Source of the DNA: JAYTJL01 sp043731125 | GTDB taxonomy: Bacteria > Patescibacteriota > Saccharimonadia > Saccharimonadales > UBA10212 | DNA: 5,966 nucleotides | Assembly: GCA_043731125.1 (NCBI GenBank) | Contig: JAYTJL010000064.1 | Coordinates: 1 to 5,966, forward strand | Direction: 5' to 3' | Part shown: one piece after another, positions 4,609-5,966 of the stretch | Numbering within the stretch: position 1 is the first letter of the stretch | Layout of the letters: each line of letters opens with the position of its first letter | Made by a program: the position numbers and the translations under genes | Notes under the pieces: generated by a model | What the model saw: the letters and a program-made list of their open reading frames with translations, nothing else | The model's database searches: none | What the model was told of the DNA's origin: nothing

Positions 4609-5966
4609 TGGGCAGGATATTGGGTGGCCAGATTTTTAGCTGCTTGAGTATAGTTGCCTTTAGCCGTGCCATCAATCTTTGCAATACCAAAGTAGTTTTC
4701 TCTTTCAGTGGTAGCACCAGTAGCTCTATCATCAAGCATTTTATACTGGAGGTACATGAGTAGACGCGGGCCAAATGACTTAGCCTTAAGTGAGGCGACC
4801 TTATTTGTTAGTGTTGTGCCAGCTACATCATAGTTCATGCAAACATCGTATCCATAGTTACCGTTTAAGCATCTGCCGTTATCGGTAGATATACCGTCTT
4901 CGGTGATACAAATAGGCACCGAGGATGATACACCTTTGCCGTTAAGTAAATTTACCATTCTGTCTACTTTATCTGCGCCGTTCGGGCCATAAGGGTGAAC
5001 AACCCAGCAAGCAGACATGGTTTTCATGTTTGGTTGCGCGTTAAACATACCATCCACCCACACCGAACCACCATTACCACCATCTTCACCTTGAGCTAAC
5101 ATCTTTACGCTTGGGTTTTTAGCTTGGACTCTGTCGTAAGCGCTTCTAAAGCTGTTGGCATATGCCGCGCCGCCTGTCGGGCCAGGCTTAGGACTATAGT
5201 TGTAGGAGTTTTCGTTGCCCCATTCTATATAACGCACTGCATACTGGCCATAACCAGCACCAGGTTGGCCAGATTGCCAAAAAGTACCATTTGGTCCAAA
5301 TCTTGCAGCCATATCACCAGCAGTGCCACCATCTGGAGGAGCTGCATCAAAGCCGATAAGTAAAACGATTTCTATGCCTCTTTTTGCTGCATCTAAAATG
5401 TATGCCTCTCGACTGGCAGGCGTAGCGTTATAGCTAACGTCCGTTGAACGAGCAATTTTTGCACCAATTGATTGTACTCCAGGCATCGATAGGGTCCCCG
5501 GGCCAGCAACCACTCCATACATCAGCTTAGTTGTTCCGCTGGTTGGCGGTGGAGTAACGGTAGTAACCGTCACCGTTGTTGAGGCACTAGTACTACCACC
5601 TGTTCCTGTACAACTAAGGTTGTAGGTGCTTGTTTGGTTAAGAGCGCCAGTGCTCCTAGAGCCGCTAGTTGTTTGGCTACCACTCCAAGCCCCTGATGCT
5701 GTGCAACTTGTTGCGTTGGTGCTGTTCCAGGTGAGTGTAGAAGCAGCTCCGGCTGTAACACTCGTGGGAGTTGCACTTAAGGAGACAGTTGGAGGAGGTG
5801 TAGTTGTAGTGGCTACTCCAAAGAAGTCTGTCTTGTCTATGTATAGATTACGGTCACAACCATTTAAGTTGTAGTCATTAGTAAAGCCAATCCGTAGGGT
5901 GTGACTACCAGCAGCTAGGTTTACAGACGCTGTATAGGTAGTCCAGGAAGTGGCCGATACTGTTGG
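4605..5966 (-). CDS. Secreted-type glycoside hydrolase, partial: CBM60-like, Ig-like and TIM-barrel catalytic domains
   Basis: The frame stays open to the right edge, so the N-terminus and start are outside the window; 453 residues are visible. Residues 1 to about 51 are the end of a xylan-binding CBM60-like module (HTLRIGFTNDYN, then CDRNLYIDKTDFFGV). A TTTTPPP linker follows, then the Ig-like module (about 60-134, cysteines in SCTASGAWSG and LSCTGTGG), a second PPPT linker, and from about 145 a (beta/alpha)8-type catalytic domain. YIEWGNENSY carries the Asn-Glu pair typical of clan GH-A, with Glu252 as likely acid/base. WVVHPYG resembles the strand-6 motif of GH39-like enzymes. CITEDG gives Glu356 as likely nucleophile. 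I cannot name the GH family. The substrate is probably plant or microbial polysaccharide such as xylan, inferred from the CBM. The in-frame GTG at 5573 lies in the Thr-rich linker and is not the true start. Confidence 0.85.
   Translation of the reverse strand, partial: PTVSATSWTTYTASVNLAAGSHTLRIGFTNDYNLNGCDRNLYIDKTDFFGVATTTTPPPTVSLSATPTSVTAGAASTLTWNSTNATSCTASGAWSGSQTTSGSRSTGALNQTSTYNLSCTGTGGSTSASTTVTVTTVTPPPTSGTTKLMYGVVAGPGTLSMPGVQSIGAKIARSTDVSYNATPASREAYILDAAKRGIEIVLLIGFDAAPPDGGTAGDMAARFGPNGTFWQSGQPGAGYGQYAVRYIEWGNENSYNYSPKPGPTGGAAYANSFRSAYDRVQAKNPSVKMLAQGEDGGNGGSVWVDGMFNAQPNMKTMSACWVVHPYGPNGADKVDRMVNLLNGKGVSSSVPICITEDGISTDNGRCLNGNYGYDVCMNYDVAGTTLTNKVASLKAKSFGPRLLMYLQYKMLDDRATGATTERENYFGIAKIDGTAKGNYTQAAKNLATQYPAH
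5565..5789 (-). other. Ig-like module shared with the surface protein (copy B)
   Basis: Codes for about 75 residues of the hydrolase, from TVSLSATPTS to TVTV, between two Pro/Thr linkers. It shares SCTASGAWSG and the GTGGS.SAST string with copy A at 1180-1407, and the CCACTCCAAGCCCC string at DNA level (5680-5693). Most other positions differ at DNA level, so these are diverged relatives, not a recent copy. Its place between a binding module and the barrel suggests a spacer. Confidence 0.75.

Noticed and set aside
5571..5573. GTG as the start of a 322-aa hydrolase
   Set aside because: The frame is open without a stop to the right edge and encodes a clear Ig-like and CBM60-like module upstream; the GTG lies inside a Thr/Val linker.

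Overview
The window looks like the accessory part of a small-genome bacterial chromosome. The best guess is a Patescibacteria/CPR member, possibly Saccharibacteria (TM7). This rests on three things: the style of the surface proteins (a short basic N-terminus, one membrane anchor, then carbohydrate-binding and Ig-like modules joined by Pro/Thr linkers), an AT-rich CAATTTT-type intergenic repeat, and a Y-family polymerase paired with a small orphan protein. The standard code fits, because TGA is not needed as a sense codon in any gene here. The taxon is inference, not proof.

Layout: positions 1-75 hold a terminator-like hairpin and one copy of a 22-bp repeat. 76-2472 (minus) encodes a membrane-anchored modular surface protein of 798 aa with malectin-like, NPCBM, Ig-like and right-handed beta-helix parts. 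2473-2912 is a 440-bp gene-free divergent control region. It holds a minus-strand promoter for the surface protein, the second copy of the 22-bp repeat with its DnaA-box-like core, a plus-strand promoter with a perfect TATAAT, about 200 bp rich in inverted repeats (a candidate structured RNA or leader), a palindrome sitting inside a second plus-strand promoter, and a pair of 12-bp direct repeats. 2913-3233 (plus) encodes a 106-aa protein I do not recognise. 3234-3347 is an AT-rich imperfect hairpin repeat. 3349-4608 (plus) encodes a DinB/UmuC-type translesion polymerase. 4605-5966 (minus, 5' end off the window) encodes a secreted-type glycoside hydrolase with a CBM60-like module, an Ig-like module and a TIM-barrel catalytic part.

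The two minus-strand genes share the same Ig-like module and probably both act on or bind polysaccharide outside the cell. The plus-strand pair between them (small protein plus Y-family polymerase) is a separate unit for DNA-damage tolerance. It meets the hydrolase tail to tail with overlapping stop codons. The most unusual points are the repeat bracketing the surface-protein gene, the structured leader with a palindrome inside a promoter, and the small protein upstream of the polymerase.
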